NCBI GenBank assembly: GCA_001770725.1
Contig: MERU01000001.1
Coordinates: forward strand, 1 to 64,000
Length of the DNA: 64,000 nucleotides
DNA from: Burkholderiales bacterium RIFCSPHIGHO2_01_FULL_63_240
GTDB taxonomy: Bacteria; Pseudomonadota; Gammaproteobacteria; Burkholderiales; Burkholderiaceae_C
Direction of reading: 5' to 3'
The translations under genes and the position numbers were made by a program. Every line of letters begins with the position of its first letter. Position 1 is the stretch's first letter. Positions 35,474-47,106 of this stretch are shown here, piece after piece. The notes below the pieces were generated by a model. The model was not told where the DNA came from. It ran no database searches and saw nothing but the letters and a program-made list of their open reading frames with translations.

Positions 35474-36475
35474 TCAGGCCACTGGCGTGAACTGGATGCT
35501 GGCCAGCACGATGCGGTTGCCACCCTTTTCACGGGCGCTGGCCAGCGCGCGGTCGGCGCTGCGCATGAGCTCATCGACCAGGCCCGCGGTGTGCGGGAAG
35601 CTCGCCACGCCCATGCTGACGGTGAACGGGATCTGCTGACCGTTGTACGCCACGATGTGCTGAGCGCACTGGCGACGCAACTGCTCCATGCGCGAGTGTG
35701 CCGTGGCCAGGCCCACGCCCGACAGCAGCACCACGAAGCGATCACCACCGAGGCGGCACGGGGCGTCCATGGCACGGGTGCCGGCACGCAACAGGCGGCC
35801 CAGGGCTTCGATGACGCGCTCGCAGCCATCGACGCCGTGGTTCTGGCGGATTTCGTCCATGTTGTCGACGGCGATGGCGACCAGGGCGAACTCGCGCTGC
35901 TCGCGGCTGGAGAGGTCCGCCTCGCGGCAGAGCTGCTCTTCGAAGTGGGCACGGTGGTAAAGGCCCGACAGCGCATCGCGCACCTGGCTGCCTTCGACGT
36001 CGCGGCGCAGGGTCTCGTTGGCCTTTTGTTGTTGCTCGAGTTGCGCCATCGCGGTCTGCAACTGGGCTTCGCGGCGGCGGGCATCGGTGACGTCCTGCCA
36101 GATGGCGACCATGCGGGCCTGACCGTCGGCGTGGGACACGACCTGGCGCCAGGCCAGGAAATCACGGCGGGTGCCGGCGATCTCGAGCTTGTGTTCGGCC
36201 ATCACGCCGGACGGGATGGCACGGGCCTGCTGTTCGGCGGCACGCAAGGCGACGGCCAGGGTGGCGTCGAAGAGATCGGCATCTTGCGAGCCGACGACCT
36301 CACGCCCCTCCAGGCCCAACAGGCGGGCGGCGGATGCATTGGCTTGTTCGTAGCGACCGCTGGCCAGGTCCTTGACCGTCACGGCGACGGCGAACTGGTC
36401 AAGCGAATTCAAAACAGCGCCTTGCAGCGCAGCAACGTCAAGCAAGCCTGGAGCGAGGGATTCGGCCATGGTCAT
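35474..36475 (-). CDS. PAS-GGDEF domain protein with altered GGDRF signature
   Basis: 333-aa cytoplasmic protein without membrane segments. Residues about 15-135 form a PAS-like sensor (VTVKDLASGRYEQANASAAR, ending IWQDVTDARRRE), then a short coiled coil, then a GGDEF domain. The signature reads GGDRF at 243-247 where GGDEF/GGEEF is needed for diguanylate cyclase activity, and the upstream region reads VDNMDEIRQNHGVDG instead of the usual DxDHFKxxND...GH. It may be an inactive or divergent cyclase that works as a GTP-binding or regulatory protein. ATG or the third codon (also ATG) could start it. Confidence 0.85.
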   Translation of the reverse strand: MTMAESLAPGLLDVAALQGAVLNSLDQFAVAVTVKDLASGRYEQANASAARLLGLEGREVVGSQDADLFDATLAVALRAAEQQARAIPSGVMAEHKLEIAGTRRDFLAWRQVVSHADGQARMVAIWQDVTDARRREAQLQTAMAQLEQQQKANETLRRDVEGSQVRDALSGLYHRAHFEEQLCREADLSSREQREFALVAIAVDNMDEIRQNHGVDGCERVIEALGRLLRAGTRAMDAPCRLGGDRFVVLLSGVGLATAHSRMEQLRRQCAQHIVAYNGQQIPFTVSMGVASFPHTAGLVDELMRSADRALASAREKGGNRIVLASIQFTPVA

Positions 36476-36712
36476 TGGAATTGTGTCATCGGCTTGAGCG
36501 CCAGGCGCCCCTGACGTGGAGGAACTGCCACGGCAATGTTCGCCGAATTTGCGCAGCGTGACTGTCCTTCAAACGAGGGATCGGCCCGGTATTTCCCTGT
36601 CAGGGCGGGCATAAGTCACACCTTGCGGTCCGGAAAACACGGGTCAGCCATGCGGGACAATACGCGCTTTCCACACCCCGGCTGGCCTCAGGGTTCGCCA
36701 CGATTTGCAAGC

Positions 36713-37600
36713 ATGTCACACATCGCGTTGCTGGGTTGCGGCCTGATGGGGCAGCCCATGGCCCGCCGCCTGCTGGCCGCCGGCCACACCCTGGTCGCCT
36801 GGAACCGCACCCGTGCCAAGGCCGAGGCCCTGTTGCCCGATGGCGCCACGGTGGCCGACTCGCCGGCTCAGGCCGTGTCGCAAGCCGACCTCGTCATCGC
36901 CATGCTGCAAGACGGCGATGCGGTGCGAGAGGTGTTGTTCGACTCAGGCAAGGCCTCGGCCATCCGAGCCATGCGAGAGGGCACCTTGTTCATCGACATG
37001 GGCTCGATCCTGCCCGAGCAGGCGCGCGATCACGCCACCAGGCTGCAAGCTGCGGGTGTCGTGGCGCTGGATGCCCCCGTCTCGGGCGGCACCCTGGGCG
37101 CCGAGGCCGGCACGCTGGCGATCATGGCGGGAGGCCCCCCCGAGGCCTTCGAGCGCGCGCGCGACGTGCTCTGTGTGCTGGGCCGCCCTGTTCACGTGGG
37201 GCCGACAGGCTCGGGCCAGTTGACCAAGCTGGCCAACCAGATGATCGTGGGCATCACCATCGGTGCGGTGGCCGAAGCCCTGCTGCTGGCCGAGCGCGGC
37301 GGGGCCGACCCGGCCAAGGTGCGCGAGGCCTTGCGGGGCGGGTTCGCCGAAAGCCGCATCCTCGAAGTCCATGGCCAGCGCATGGTCGAGGGTGACTTCA
37401 CCAAGCGCGGCTCGCTGGCCATCCAGCTCAAGGACCTGCGCAACGCCATGCACACGGCCGCAGGCATGCAGATGGACACGCCCATCACCGAGGCATTGAC
37501 CGCGCTGTATGCCCAGGCGGCAGAGCACGGATTTGGCGAACTCGACCAGTCGGGCCTGTACCGCGAGCTCGAACGGCGTCAGCCTCGAAAAGCGAGCTGA
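36713..37600 (+). CDS. NAD(P)-dependent 3-hydroxyacid dehydrogenase family oxidoreductase
   Basis: 295-aa member of the beta-hydroxyacid dehydrogenase family (3-hydroxyisobutyrate dehydrogenase, tartronate semialdehyde reductase GlxR, GLYR1-like). The N-terminal Rossmann motif is IALLGCGLMGQPMARRLL, the substrate-binding signature is DAPVSGGTLGAEAG, and the catalytic lysine lies in GQLTKLANQMIVG. The substrate cannot be chosen from sequence. The ATG at 36713 gives the standard N-terminus directly before the Rossmann fold; earlier in-frame ATGs add a non-conserved leader. The upstream 237-bp gap has no gene. Confidence 0.88.
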   Translation: MSHIALLGCGLMGQPMARRLLAAGHTLVAWNRTRAKAEALLPDGATVADSPAQAVSQADLVIAMLQDGDAVREVLFDSGKASAIRAMREGTLFIDMGSILPEQARDHATRLQAAGVVALDAPVSGGTLGAEAGTLAIMAGGPPEAFERARDVLCVLGRPVHVGPTGSGQLTKLANQMIVGITIGAVAEALLLAERGGADPAKVREALRGGFAESRILEVHGQRMVEGDFTKRGSLAIQLKDLRNAMHTAAGMQMDTPITEALTALYAQAAEHGFGELDQSGLYRELERRQPRKAS

Positions 37601-37610
37601 CGGCGCCGCG

Positions 37611-39137
37611 TCAGGCCGGAGCGCGTTCGCGCAGCCTCAGGCTCAGGCCCAGCGGCACCATCGTCAGGGCCATGTGCTCTGGCGGAGGCAGCCCATCGGG
37701 GGTGTCGATGCCCAGGATGTCGAAGTGCCGCAGCAGCATCGCGGCCGCCAGCTTGATCTCCAGCAGCGCCAGGAAACGCCCTGGGCAGATGCGGGGCCCG
37801 CCCCCAAAGGGCATCGACACCCGCTTGGCGTGCGCCGGGGCCAGGGCTGCGCCTTCGGGCAGCCAGCGCTCGGGCAGCCAGCGCTCGGGCAGGAAGGCAT
37901 CGGCCTGCGGGAAGACCGCGTCGCTGACCGTGTCGTGCCGCATGAGCAGCAGCACCGGCGTGCCTTTGCGGATGGCCACGTCACCGACCACGGTGTCCTT
38001 CAAGGCCTCGACCACGTTGAAGGGGCCGACTGGCTTGAGCCGCATGCTCTCGTGGATGCAGGCCTCCAGCCAGTCGAGCCGGCCCAGGTCTTCGGCCGTC
38101 CAGTTGGCCATTGCGCCCAGGGGCCCGAGTTCGCGATCGACCTCCTGGCGGGCCCGCAGCAACGCACTGGGGTTGCGCCAGAGCAGGTCGAGCATCCATG
38201 ACAAGCTGGTGGCGGTGGTGTCTTCGCCGGCCAGCAGCATGGTGAAGACGTTGCCGGCCACGTCGTCGTCCGTCATGCCGCTGCCAGGCTCGTCCGCGGC
38301 CACCAGCATGGCTTCGAGCAGGTTGGGCGGAGCGGCCCGGCGCTCGGGTGCCTGCAGGCGTTCGCGGGCCTCATCGATGAAGCGTCGGATGGCGGCGTTG
38401 ACCACCTTGACGCTGTCGTCGAGTGCCCGGTCGGGGGGCAGCTTGACGAACTGCCAGTACGGGAAGATGGCGTGGGCGCGCCGCCAGATGGCGGGGAAGA
38501 TCTTGTCGAGGTGGCGCTGGATGACGTCGCCGTCCGAACTCAGCGTGTCGACCTCGGTGCCGAAGGCCAGGCCAGCGACGGCATCAACGGTGAACCGCAT
38601 CAGGTCGGCTTGCAGGTCGATGCCGGCCTCGCCTTGGGCCTGTCGCTCGGCCGCGCCTTGCCAGCGTTCGCGCAAGCGGTGCGCCACCTTCAACAGCGAC
38701 GGGAAGTAACCCCGAACCTGTTGCGGTGCGAAGCTGGCCATGACCATGCGGCGCTGGCGGGCCCAGGTCTCGCCCTCGGCCATGAAGACGCCATCGTGGA
38801 TGCCCATCTCGCGCATGATGGCCTGCATGCGCGAGGGGCGGCGGAAGGTCTCGGGGCGCTCCTTCAGCAACTGGCCGATGAGCTCGGCGTCCGAGATCAC
38901 CAGCAGCTTGGAGCCACCCAGTCGCACGCGAAAGAAGGGGCCATGGGCATGCGCCCACTCGGCCAGGTTCTGGTGCACGCTGTGCAGGCTGACCTGCAGG
39001 GTGTTGCCGACCAGGGGCCAGGGGCGCGGGCCGGGCAGGTCGCGAAGGTGACGCAGGTGGCGGACAGCGCCCGGCTGGGCAGCAGCGGGTGGCGCGCTGG
39101 CCGGCGCATCGAAAACGGCATTTTTCATGTGGGCCAT
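37611..39137 (-). CDS. Cytochrome P450
   Basis: 508-aa haem-thiolate monooxygenase without an N-terminal membrane anchor. The start region has the proline-rich LPGPRPWPLVGN; the oxygen-binding I helix is AGEDTT at 303-308; the ExxR salt bridge is ESMR at 363-366; the haem loop FGGGPRICPG starts at about 444 with C451 as the axial ligand. Overall it resembles CYP4/CYP102-like fatty-acid or terpenoid hydroxylases, but the substrate is unknown and no redox partner is adjacent. An unusual direct repeat encodes LPERW twice (about residues 416-425). Start ATG 39137 or 39128. It is divergent from an AraC-type regulator gene. Confidence 0.92.
   Translation of the reverse strand: MAHMKNAVFDAPASAPPAAAQPGAVRHLRHLRDLPGPRPWPLVGNTLQVSLHSVHQNLAEWAHAHGPFFRVRLGGSKLLVISDAELIGQLLKERPETFRRPSRMQAIMREMGIHDGVFMAEGETWARQRRMVMASFAPQQVRGYFPSLLKVAHRLRERWQGAAERQAQGEAGIDLQADLMRFTVDAVAGLAFGTEVDTLSSDGDVIQRHLDKIFPAIWRRAHAIFPYWQFVKLPPDRALDDSVKVVNAAIRRFIDEARERLQAPERRAAPPNLLEAMLVAADEPGSGMTDDDVAGNVFTMLLAGEDTTATSLSWMLDLLWRNPSALLRARQEVDRELGPLGAMANWTAEDLGRLDWLEACIHESMRLKPVGPFNVVEALKDTVVGDVAIRKGTPVLLLMRHDTVSDAVFPQADAFLPERWLPERWLPEGAALAPAHAKRVSMPFGGGPRICPGRFLALLEIKLAAAMLLRHFDILGIDTPDGLPPPEHMALTMVPLGLSLRLRERAPA
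37860..37891. repeat. 15-bp tandem duplication inside the P450 gene
   Basis: CAGCCAGCGCTCGGG occurs twice in direct succession, adding five residues in frame so that LPERWLPERWLPE replaces the single PERW of ordinary P450s. The reading frame is intact. It probably arose by replication slippage. Confidence 0.7.
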
Positions 39138-39229
39138 GTTGCCCGGACACCGTGCGGGTGTCATTGACCGCCGCCGCCACCGGATTGACAGCAGGTGCCG
39201 CGCCTGAGGGGCTGAACTAACATGCGCGG

Positions 39230-40303
39230 GTGTCTCCCGATGCAGCACCCCTGGGCTTTGCCGCCAGCTACGCGCGCCTGGTCGCCGACCACGTGCGCTC
39301 GCTCGACCACGACCACCGCCCCGTGCTGGAGGCACTGGGCCTGCCCGACTCGCCCGAGCAGGACACCGAAGGCCCGATGCGCTGGGTGCCCGCCACCCGG
39401 CTGAGCCTGGCGCTGCGGCGTGCCACCGACATCTGCCAGGACGCGCACACCGCCTTGCGCATCGCGCAGCAGGTGCGGCCGGCCAACATGGGCGCTTTGG
39501 GCTACACCCTGATCAGCTGCAACGAGTTCGAGGATGGCCTGGCCATGTTCGAGCGCCTGCAAGGCCTGGTCTGCACGCAGTTGCGCTGCCTGCACCGCCT
39601 GCAGGGCAACAGCATCGTCAGCCAGTTCGACGTGCTGGGCGAGGTGCCGCGCGACACCGCGCTGTGGACCTTCACCATGGCCTCGCGCCTGGCCTTTGCG
39701 CGCTGGGTATCGGGCCGGCACCTGGTGCCAGGTGGCGTGTGGCTGCCCTGCCCCGCTCCGGCCGATGCCCAACCCCTGCGCGACTGGTATGGCTGCCCGG
39801 TGCACTTCGACGCGGCTCAGGCCCGCGAGCAGGCGCCTGTGGCCTGGCTGGAGCTGCCCAACCCGCATGCCGACCCGCAACTGCATCGCCTGATGAGCGC
39901 GGTGACCGACCAGCAATGGGCGCGCCTGGCGCAAGATGGCCCGAGGCTGGCCACGCTGCTGCGTCAGCACATCGCCGCGCGGCTGCAGGCAGGCGCCCTG
40001 CCCTTGCTGGAACACATCGCACCAGAGGTCGAGGCCGACCTCGGCATTTCGCTGCGCCAGCTGCAGCGCCGCCTGGCCGAGCAGGACCTGAGCTTCAAGG
40101 ACCTGGTCGAGCAGGTGCGGCGCGAACAGGTGCTGCACGAGCTGCGCCACACCGGCCTGCCGCTGGGCGAGGTCGCGCAGCGCGCAGCCTACGCCGAGCC
40201 CAGCTCGATGCACCGCGCGGTGCGACGCTGGACGGGGCTGACGCCACTGACGGTGCGACAGGGGCAAACGCCCGCGGCAGGCACCGCCTCCAGCGAAGAC
40301 TGA
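39230..40303 (+). CDS. AraC family transcriptional regulator
   Basis: 357-aa regulator with an N-terminal arabinose-binding-type (DUF/Pfam Arabinose_bd) domain, as in the OruR/ArgR-like AraC subgroup, and a C-terminal double helix-turn-helix (LGISLRQLQRRLAEQDLSF, then GEVAQRAAYAEPSSMHRAVR and RWTGLTP). The start is a GTG (39230) immediately downstream of the intergenic gap shared with the P450 gene. The divergent arrangement suggests it controls the P450. The 3' end touches the convergent enoyl-CoA hydratase family gene with no spacer. Confidence 0.88.
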   Translation: MSPDAAPLGFAASYARLVADHVRSLDHDHRPVLEALGLPDSPEQDTEGPMRWVPATRLSLALRRATDICQDAHTALRIAQQVRPANMGALGYTLISCNEFEDGLAMFERLQGLVCTQLRCLHRLQGNSIVSQFDVLGEVPRDTALWTFTMASRLAFARWVSGRHLVPGGVWLPCPAPADAQPLRDWYGCPVHFDAAQAREQAPVAWLELPNPHADPQLHRLMSAVTDQQWARLAQDGPRLATLLRQHIAARLQAGALPLLEHIAPEVEADLGISLRQLQRRLAEQDLSFKDLVEQVRREQVLHELRHTGLPLGEVAQRAAYAEPSSMHRAVRRWTGLTPLTVRQGQTPAAGTASSED

Positions 40304-41134
40304 TCAGTCCTTGAACGTCGGCGTCTGCTTGGACATCGAGGCCATCATCGCGGCCATCAGGTCCTGCGACATCAGCATCGCGGCGTTCCAGCTGGCCATG
40401 TACTGCAGGCCATCGGCGACGCTGTGGTCGCGCGTGTGGTTGAGGATTTCCTTGGTGCCACGGATGGACAGCGGCGACTTGGCCGCGATCTGCAGCGCCA
40501 ACTCGTGCACACCGGCGTGCAGCGCCTCGCGCGACTCGAACACGCGGTTGACCAGGCCGATGCGCAGGGCCTCTTCGGCGTCGACCTTGCGGCCGGTGTA
40601 GGCCAGCTCGCGCACCAGGCCCTGGCTGCCGATGATCTTGGGCAGGCGTTGCAGCGTGCCCACGTCGGCCACCATGCCGATGTCGATTTCCTTGATGGTG
40701 AAGTAGGCATCGGCCGAGCAGTAGCGCATGTCGGCGCAGCTGACCAGGTCCACGCCACCGCCGACGCAGCCCGAGTGGATGGCGGCGAGCACAGGCTTGC
40801 GGCAGCGCTCCAGGCTGGTCAAGGTGTCCTGCAGCTCGAGGATGAGCTCGCGCAGTTTTTCGCGCATGCGGCCGTCGCAGTCGTCCTTGATCTGGGCTTG
40901 CAGGCCCATCATCATGGTCAGGTCGATGCCGGACGTGAAGTGCCTGCCTTCGCCTTGCAGCACCACGGCGCGCACCTCGGGCGTGCGGTCGGCCCATTGC
41001 ATGGCCGAGCGGATGTCCTGCCACATCTGCCAGTTCATGGCGTTGGCCTTCTCGGGCCGGTTGAGGGTGACGGTGGCCACCTTGTCGGCCAGCGACAGGC
41101 GGATGGTTTCGAGCGTGGGGGTGGTGTTGGACAT
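40304..41134 (-). CDS. Enoyl-CoA hydratase/isomerase family, probable dienoyl-CoA isomerase
   Basis: 276-aa crotonase-fold enzyme. It keeps the three acidic residues that define delta3,5-delta2,4-dienoyl-CoA isomerase (ECH1): D129 in GGGVDL, E149 in TIKEIDIG and D157 in VADVG. The phrase DIGMVADVGTLQRLPKIIG is very close to the mammalian enzyme. Isomerisation of 3,5-dienoyl-CoA to 2,4-dienoyl-CoA feeds FadH, encoded two genes upstream in the same operon (FadH reduces 2,4-dienoyl-CoA). Other crotonase activities cannot be excluded. It follows the SnoaL-like gene by 23 bp. Confidence 0.85.
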   Translation of the reverse strand: MSNTTPTLETIRLSLADKVATVTLNRPEKANAMNWQMWQDIRSAMQWADRTPEVRAVVLQGEGRHFTSGIDLTMMMGLQAQIKDDCDGRMREKLRELILELQDTLTSLERCRKPVLAAIHSGCVGGGVDLVSCADMRYCSADAYFTIKEIDIGMVADVGTLQRLPKIIGSQGLVRELAYTGRKVDAEEALRIGLVNRVFESREALHAGVHELALQIAAKSPLSIRGTKEILNHTRDHSVADGLQYMASWNAAMLMSQDLMAAMMASMSKQTPTFKD

Positions 41135-41157
41135 GTCTTGTGTCTCCTTGTCGAAAC

Positions 41158-41595
41158 TCAGCCCTTGTAAGCCGGCAGGAAGGCCGCGAGGCGGGCGCCC
41201 ATCTCGGCGCCCAAAGCCTGCAAGCCGTTGAAGGGGCGCACCATCACCTCGAAGTCGATGATGCGGCCTTGCTCGTCGAAGGCGATCATGTCGATGCCCT
41301 TGAGCGACTTGTCGCCCACGCGGGCGCTGAACTCCAGCACGACGTTCAAGCCATCGTCGCTGGCCAGGGTGCGGTGGTAGGCGAAGTCCTGGAAGACCGT
41401 CAGCACGGTGCCCAGGATCAGGTTGACGGCGGCCGCGCTCTTGTAGGGCTTGAAGGCCATCGGCGAGCGAAAGCAGGCGTCGTCGTGCAGGATGCCGGGC
41501 AGGCCCGACAGGTCACGCGCGGCGACCATCTCGTGCCATGTTTGCAGCGAGGCCTGCACGGCCGGTTTCAGCGAACTCGGGATGTGGGCGGTCAT
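41158..41595 (-). CDS. SnoaL-like / NTF2-like domain protein
   Basis: 145-aa protein with a cone-shaped NTF2-like fold pattern: an N-terminal helix (SLQTWHEMVAARDLSGLPGI), then HDDACFRSPM, a helix around AAAVNLILG, and strands VVLEFSARVGDKSLKGIDMI and IIDFEVMVRPFNGLQAL. Such proteins bind or isomerise small hydrophobic molecules; this one is likely an accessory to acyl-CoA metabolism, but I cannot assign a reaction. The ATG at 41595 has a strong ribosome binding site (AAGGAGG). It lies 22 bp after fadH in the PadR-controlled operon. Confidence 0.8.
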   Translation of the reverse strand: MTAHIPSSLKPAVQASLQTWHEMVAARDLSGLPGILHDDACFRSPMAFKPYKSAAAVNLILGTVLTVFQDFAYHRTLASDDGLNVVLEFSARVGDKSLKGIDMIAFDEQGRIIDFEVMVRPFNGLQALGAEMGARLAAFLPAYKG

Positions 41596-41617
41596 CGTGA
41601 GGCCTCCTTGGCTTCGA

Positions 41618-44367
<2,750 letters not shown>

Positions 44368-44385
44368 GCCGTCAGGCCGGCTTCA

Positions 44386-45627
44386 TCAGGCTGGCTTGGG
44401 CGTGCGGTCCATCACCAGGCGGTCACGCCCTTCGTGCTTGGCCTGATAAAGCGCGCGGTCGGCCAGCGCCACCATCGCCGACAGGTCGCGGCCATCCATC
44501 GAGGGCCGGCCCAGCGCCACGCCTGCGCTGATCGTCACCACCTCGCGGGTGGGCGAGGCCTCGTGGCGCAACTGCATCGCCCGCACCGACTGCACCAGCC
44601 GGTCTGCCACCCGGTGCGCCACGACCTCGTCGGTGTGCGGCAGCAGCACGATGAACTCCTCGCCCCCCCAGCGCGCCAGGGTGCCATCGCCATCGGCCAG
44701 CGTGTCCTGCAGGGCTTTGGCCACCAGCTTCAGGCACTGGTCGCCCGCCGGGTGGCCGTGGTGATCGTTGAAGGCCTTGAAGTGATCGACATCGAGCAGC
44801 ATCACGGCCAGTTGCTCGCCGGTCTGCATGTGACGCTGCCAGCATTGCCAGGCCACCTCGTCAAAGCGGCGCCGGTTGGGCACGCCCGTGAGCGCATCCT
44901 GGCGAGACAAGGTCTCCAGGCGCGCCTGCGAGGCTTGCAGCTCACGCCGCAGGGCCGCCGAGCGCTCCTTGCGTTGAAAGCGCAGCCGCTCCTCGGCCTC
45001 GGTGCGGAAATTCATGGCCAGGGTGTAGAACGCCACCACCACCAGCAGCAGGAACATCGGCACCTCGAGCTCGGGAAACGGCGTGGGCGCCCCCTGGGAG
45101 GCGAACACCGTCAGCAGGTGCAGGGCGACCAGGCTGATGCAAAACACCACCGCCAGCTGAAAGCGAAAACGCATCACCAGCGTGCCGAACACCAGGATGG
45201 GCAGCAGCCCGCCGCGGTACATGACGGCATAGGGGCTGTCCGTGACCATCAGCACCGCCACCAGGCACAGGGCCGCAAAGATCCCCCCCAGCATCGCCAC
45301 CCATTCGGTGACGGCCGCCGGCAGCTGCAGCGCGAAATCGCGAAAGCGCCAGGACACCGCCAGGAAGAACACGGCCACCGGCGTGTACACGAGCAGGCGC
45401 AGGCGCAAGGCCAGATCGAACCGGTCGGGCACCATCATCCAGTCGGACAACAGGAACAGGTTGAAGGCCACCAGCGAGAAGACGCCGCTGATCAGGAAGT
45501 GCGTCTGCCTGGCGGCCTTGCCGTCCTGGATGAAACGCGCCTCTTCGGCCGGCTCGAAACGCAGGCGCCCGAATCGGCTCAGGCCCAGCCCGGTCAGCAG
45601 CGACCATCCGCCCACCAGCACCCTCAT
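44386..45627 (-). CDS. Membrane-bound diguanylate cyclase (GGDEF)
   Basis: 413-aa inner-membrane protein: about six transmembrane helices (residues 45-205), a short coiled coil and a GGDEF domain (DALTGVPNRRRF, DVDHFKAFNDHHGHPAGD). The active-site signature GGEEF is at 321-325, so it should make c-di-GMP from two GTP. The residues just before it (GDGTLARW) lack the RxxD inhibitory site, so product feedback is probably absent. The ATG overlaps the stop of the upstream cyclase gene (ATGA). The input signal is unknown. Confidence 0.9.
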   Translation of the reverse strand: MRVLVGGWSLLTGLGLSRFGRLRFEPAEEARFIQDGKAARQTHFLISGVFSLVAFNLFLLSDWMMVPDRFDLALRLRLLVYTPVAVFFLAVSWRFRDFALQLPAAVTEWVAMLGGIFAALCLVAVLMVTDSPYAVMYRGGLLPILVFGTLVMRFRFQLAVVFCISLVALHLLTVFASQGAPTPFPELEVPMFLLLVVVAFYTLAMNFRTEAEERLRFQRKERSAALRRELQASQARLETLSRQDALTGVPNRRRFDEVAWQCWQRHMQTGEQLAVMLLDVDHFKAFNDHHGHPAGDQCLKLVAKALQDTLADGDGTLARWGGEEFIVLLPHTDEVVAHRVADRLVQSVRAMQLRHEASPTREVVTISAGVALGRPSMDGRDLSAMVALADRALYQAKHEGRDRLVMDRTPKPA

Positions 45628-46973
45628 GATCCCGCTCCCTGAGGCAACAGCCCAGTCTCGTCTAGGCAATGCATCTCGCCATCGGCCAGCCGGGTGCACA
45701 CGCGGTTGCGCCCGCCCCCCTTGGCCGCGTAGAGCGCCTCGTCGGCTTGCTTGAGGCTGTCGTTCAGGTGGACCGACTGGCTGGGCCGCGCCGTTGCCAC
45801 GCCCACGCTGACGGTCACCACCGGGCCACAACCCGGGGCGCCATGGGGCACCGCCAGGCCGCGCACCACGTCGCGCACCCGCTGGGCCACCGTCATGGCC
45901 GTGCGCTGGTCGACGTCGACCATGATCAGCAGGAACTCCTCGCCGCCCATGCGCGCCACCAGGTCGCCCGCGCGACGCGAACAACTGGCCAAAGCCCGGG
46001 CGACAGACTGCAGGCAGCGATCGCCCGCCTGGTGTCCGTGGTGATCGTTGTAGCGTTTGAAATGGTCCACATCGATCGCGATCAGCGCCAGCGACAGGTC
46101 CCGTCGCTGTGCGTGCGCCCAGGTCCGGGTCAGGAAGGTTTCGGCCGACCGCCGGTTGGCGACCTCGGTCAGGGCGTCGGTGGTGGCGAGGTGGGCCAGC
46201 TGGGCATGCGAAGTCTCGAGCGCGTCCTGCAGGGCCCGCTCGCGCTGCGCCATCAGGAAGGCATAGCGCTCGTGGCGCTCCAGCGTGTAGTTGCCAAACA
46301 AGGTAAAGGACATCACCACCAGCACCAGCAAGGTGGCGTTGATGTTCACCACCCCCGTGAAGTCCGGCAGCGCATACACCAGGAACGCCTGCACCAGCAC
46401 CACCCAGCCCGCCATGGCCACCGCAGGCCAGAACCGCGCCAACGTGCAGGTGTAGACCACGATGATGTTGATCTCGACCACCCGCGACAGGGCCCAGCGG
46501 CTCTCGGCCTGCAGCAAGATGACGCCGGTCAGCAAGATGGCGAGCATGCCCGCCAGGGCAATGCCCCACTCGGTCAGCAGGGGTGAGCGCAACTGCCGCA
46601 GCAGCCACAGACCAGCCAGCACCACCGGCGCGAACACCCCGAGGCGCAAGGCGGCGGCCAGACCCAGGGTCTCCGGGGTGAGCAGCCAGTCGCTCACCAG
46701 CATGCCGGCGAACAACACCACCGCGGCCAAGCCAGAGGCGGTCACATGCCGCAGGCGGTCGGTTTCGCATTCCTTCTGGAAAAAGGCTTCCAGGGACGGC
46801 GGGAAGATCATCAGCGGGAAACCCCGCTCCAGGGTCTGCTCGACCAAAGCAGCGCGGTCAGGGGCCTGCTGCCCCGTCACCCCATCTGATTGAATGACCC
46901 CTGCTTGCGACAAAAAACGACTCCTGAACCAGCCCCGCCCCAACACGACCGGGCACTGGCTGGACGCGATCAT
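45624..46973 (-). CDS. Membrane-bound diguanylate cyclase (GGDEF)
   Basis: 449-aa paralogue of the next gene: cytoplasmic N-terminus, six transmembrane helices (about 78-230), coiled coil and GGDEF domain (DALTEVANRRSAETF, DVDHFKRYNDHHGHQAGD). The catalytic motif GGEEF is at 343-347 and an RxxD product-inhibition site (RAGD, 334-337) is in place, unlike in its partner. It is the first gene of a two-gene operon, with a 133-bp upstream gap. ATG 46973 is taken as the start, but a shorter form from the ATG at codon 55 (MIFPPSLEAFF) is possible. Confidence 0.88.
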   Translation of the reverse strand: MIASSQCPVVLGRGWFRSRFLSQAGVIQSDGVTGQQAPDRAALVEQTLERGFPLMIFPPSLEAFFQKECETDRLRHVTASGLAAVVLFAGMLVSDWLLTPETLGLAAALRLGVFAPVVLAGLWLLRQLRSPLLTEWGIALAGMLAILLTGVILLQAESRWALSRVVEINIIVVYTCTLARFWPAVAMAGWVVLVQAFLVYALPDFTGVVNINATLLVLVVMSFTLFGNYTLERHERYAFLMAQRERALQDALETSHAQLAHLATTDALTEVANRRSAETFLTRTWAHAQRRDLSLALIAIDVDHFKRYNDHHGHQAGDRCLQSVARALASCSRRAGDLVARMGGEEFLLIMVDVDQRTAMTVAQRVRDVVRGLAVPHGAPGCGPVVTVSVGVATARPSQSVHLNDSLKQADEALYAAKGGGRNRVCTRLADGEMHCLDETGLLPQGAGS

Positions 46974-47106
46974 GCGACAGGCGATGCGAAAACGACCCGG
47001 TGTTTGTGCGGTCCCGCGGGCAAGCCCACCCTGTGATCCTGCACTTTTTCACGGAAGGCGCAACTGACGCAACAAACAAGCGCGTCAACCTGTTGCCGCG
47101 AACACC

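Noticed and set aside
37860-37891. Short tandem repeat as part of a CRISPR or mobile element
   Set aside because: Only two contiguous 15-bp copies inside a coding region; no spacers, no flanking repeats.
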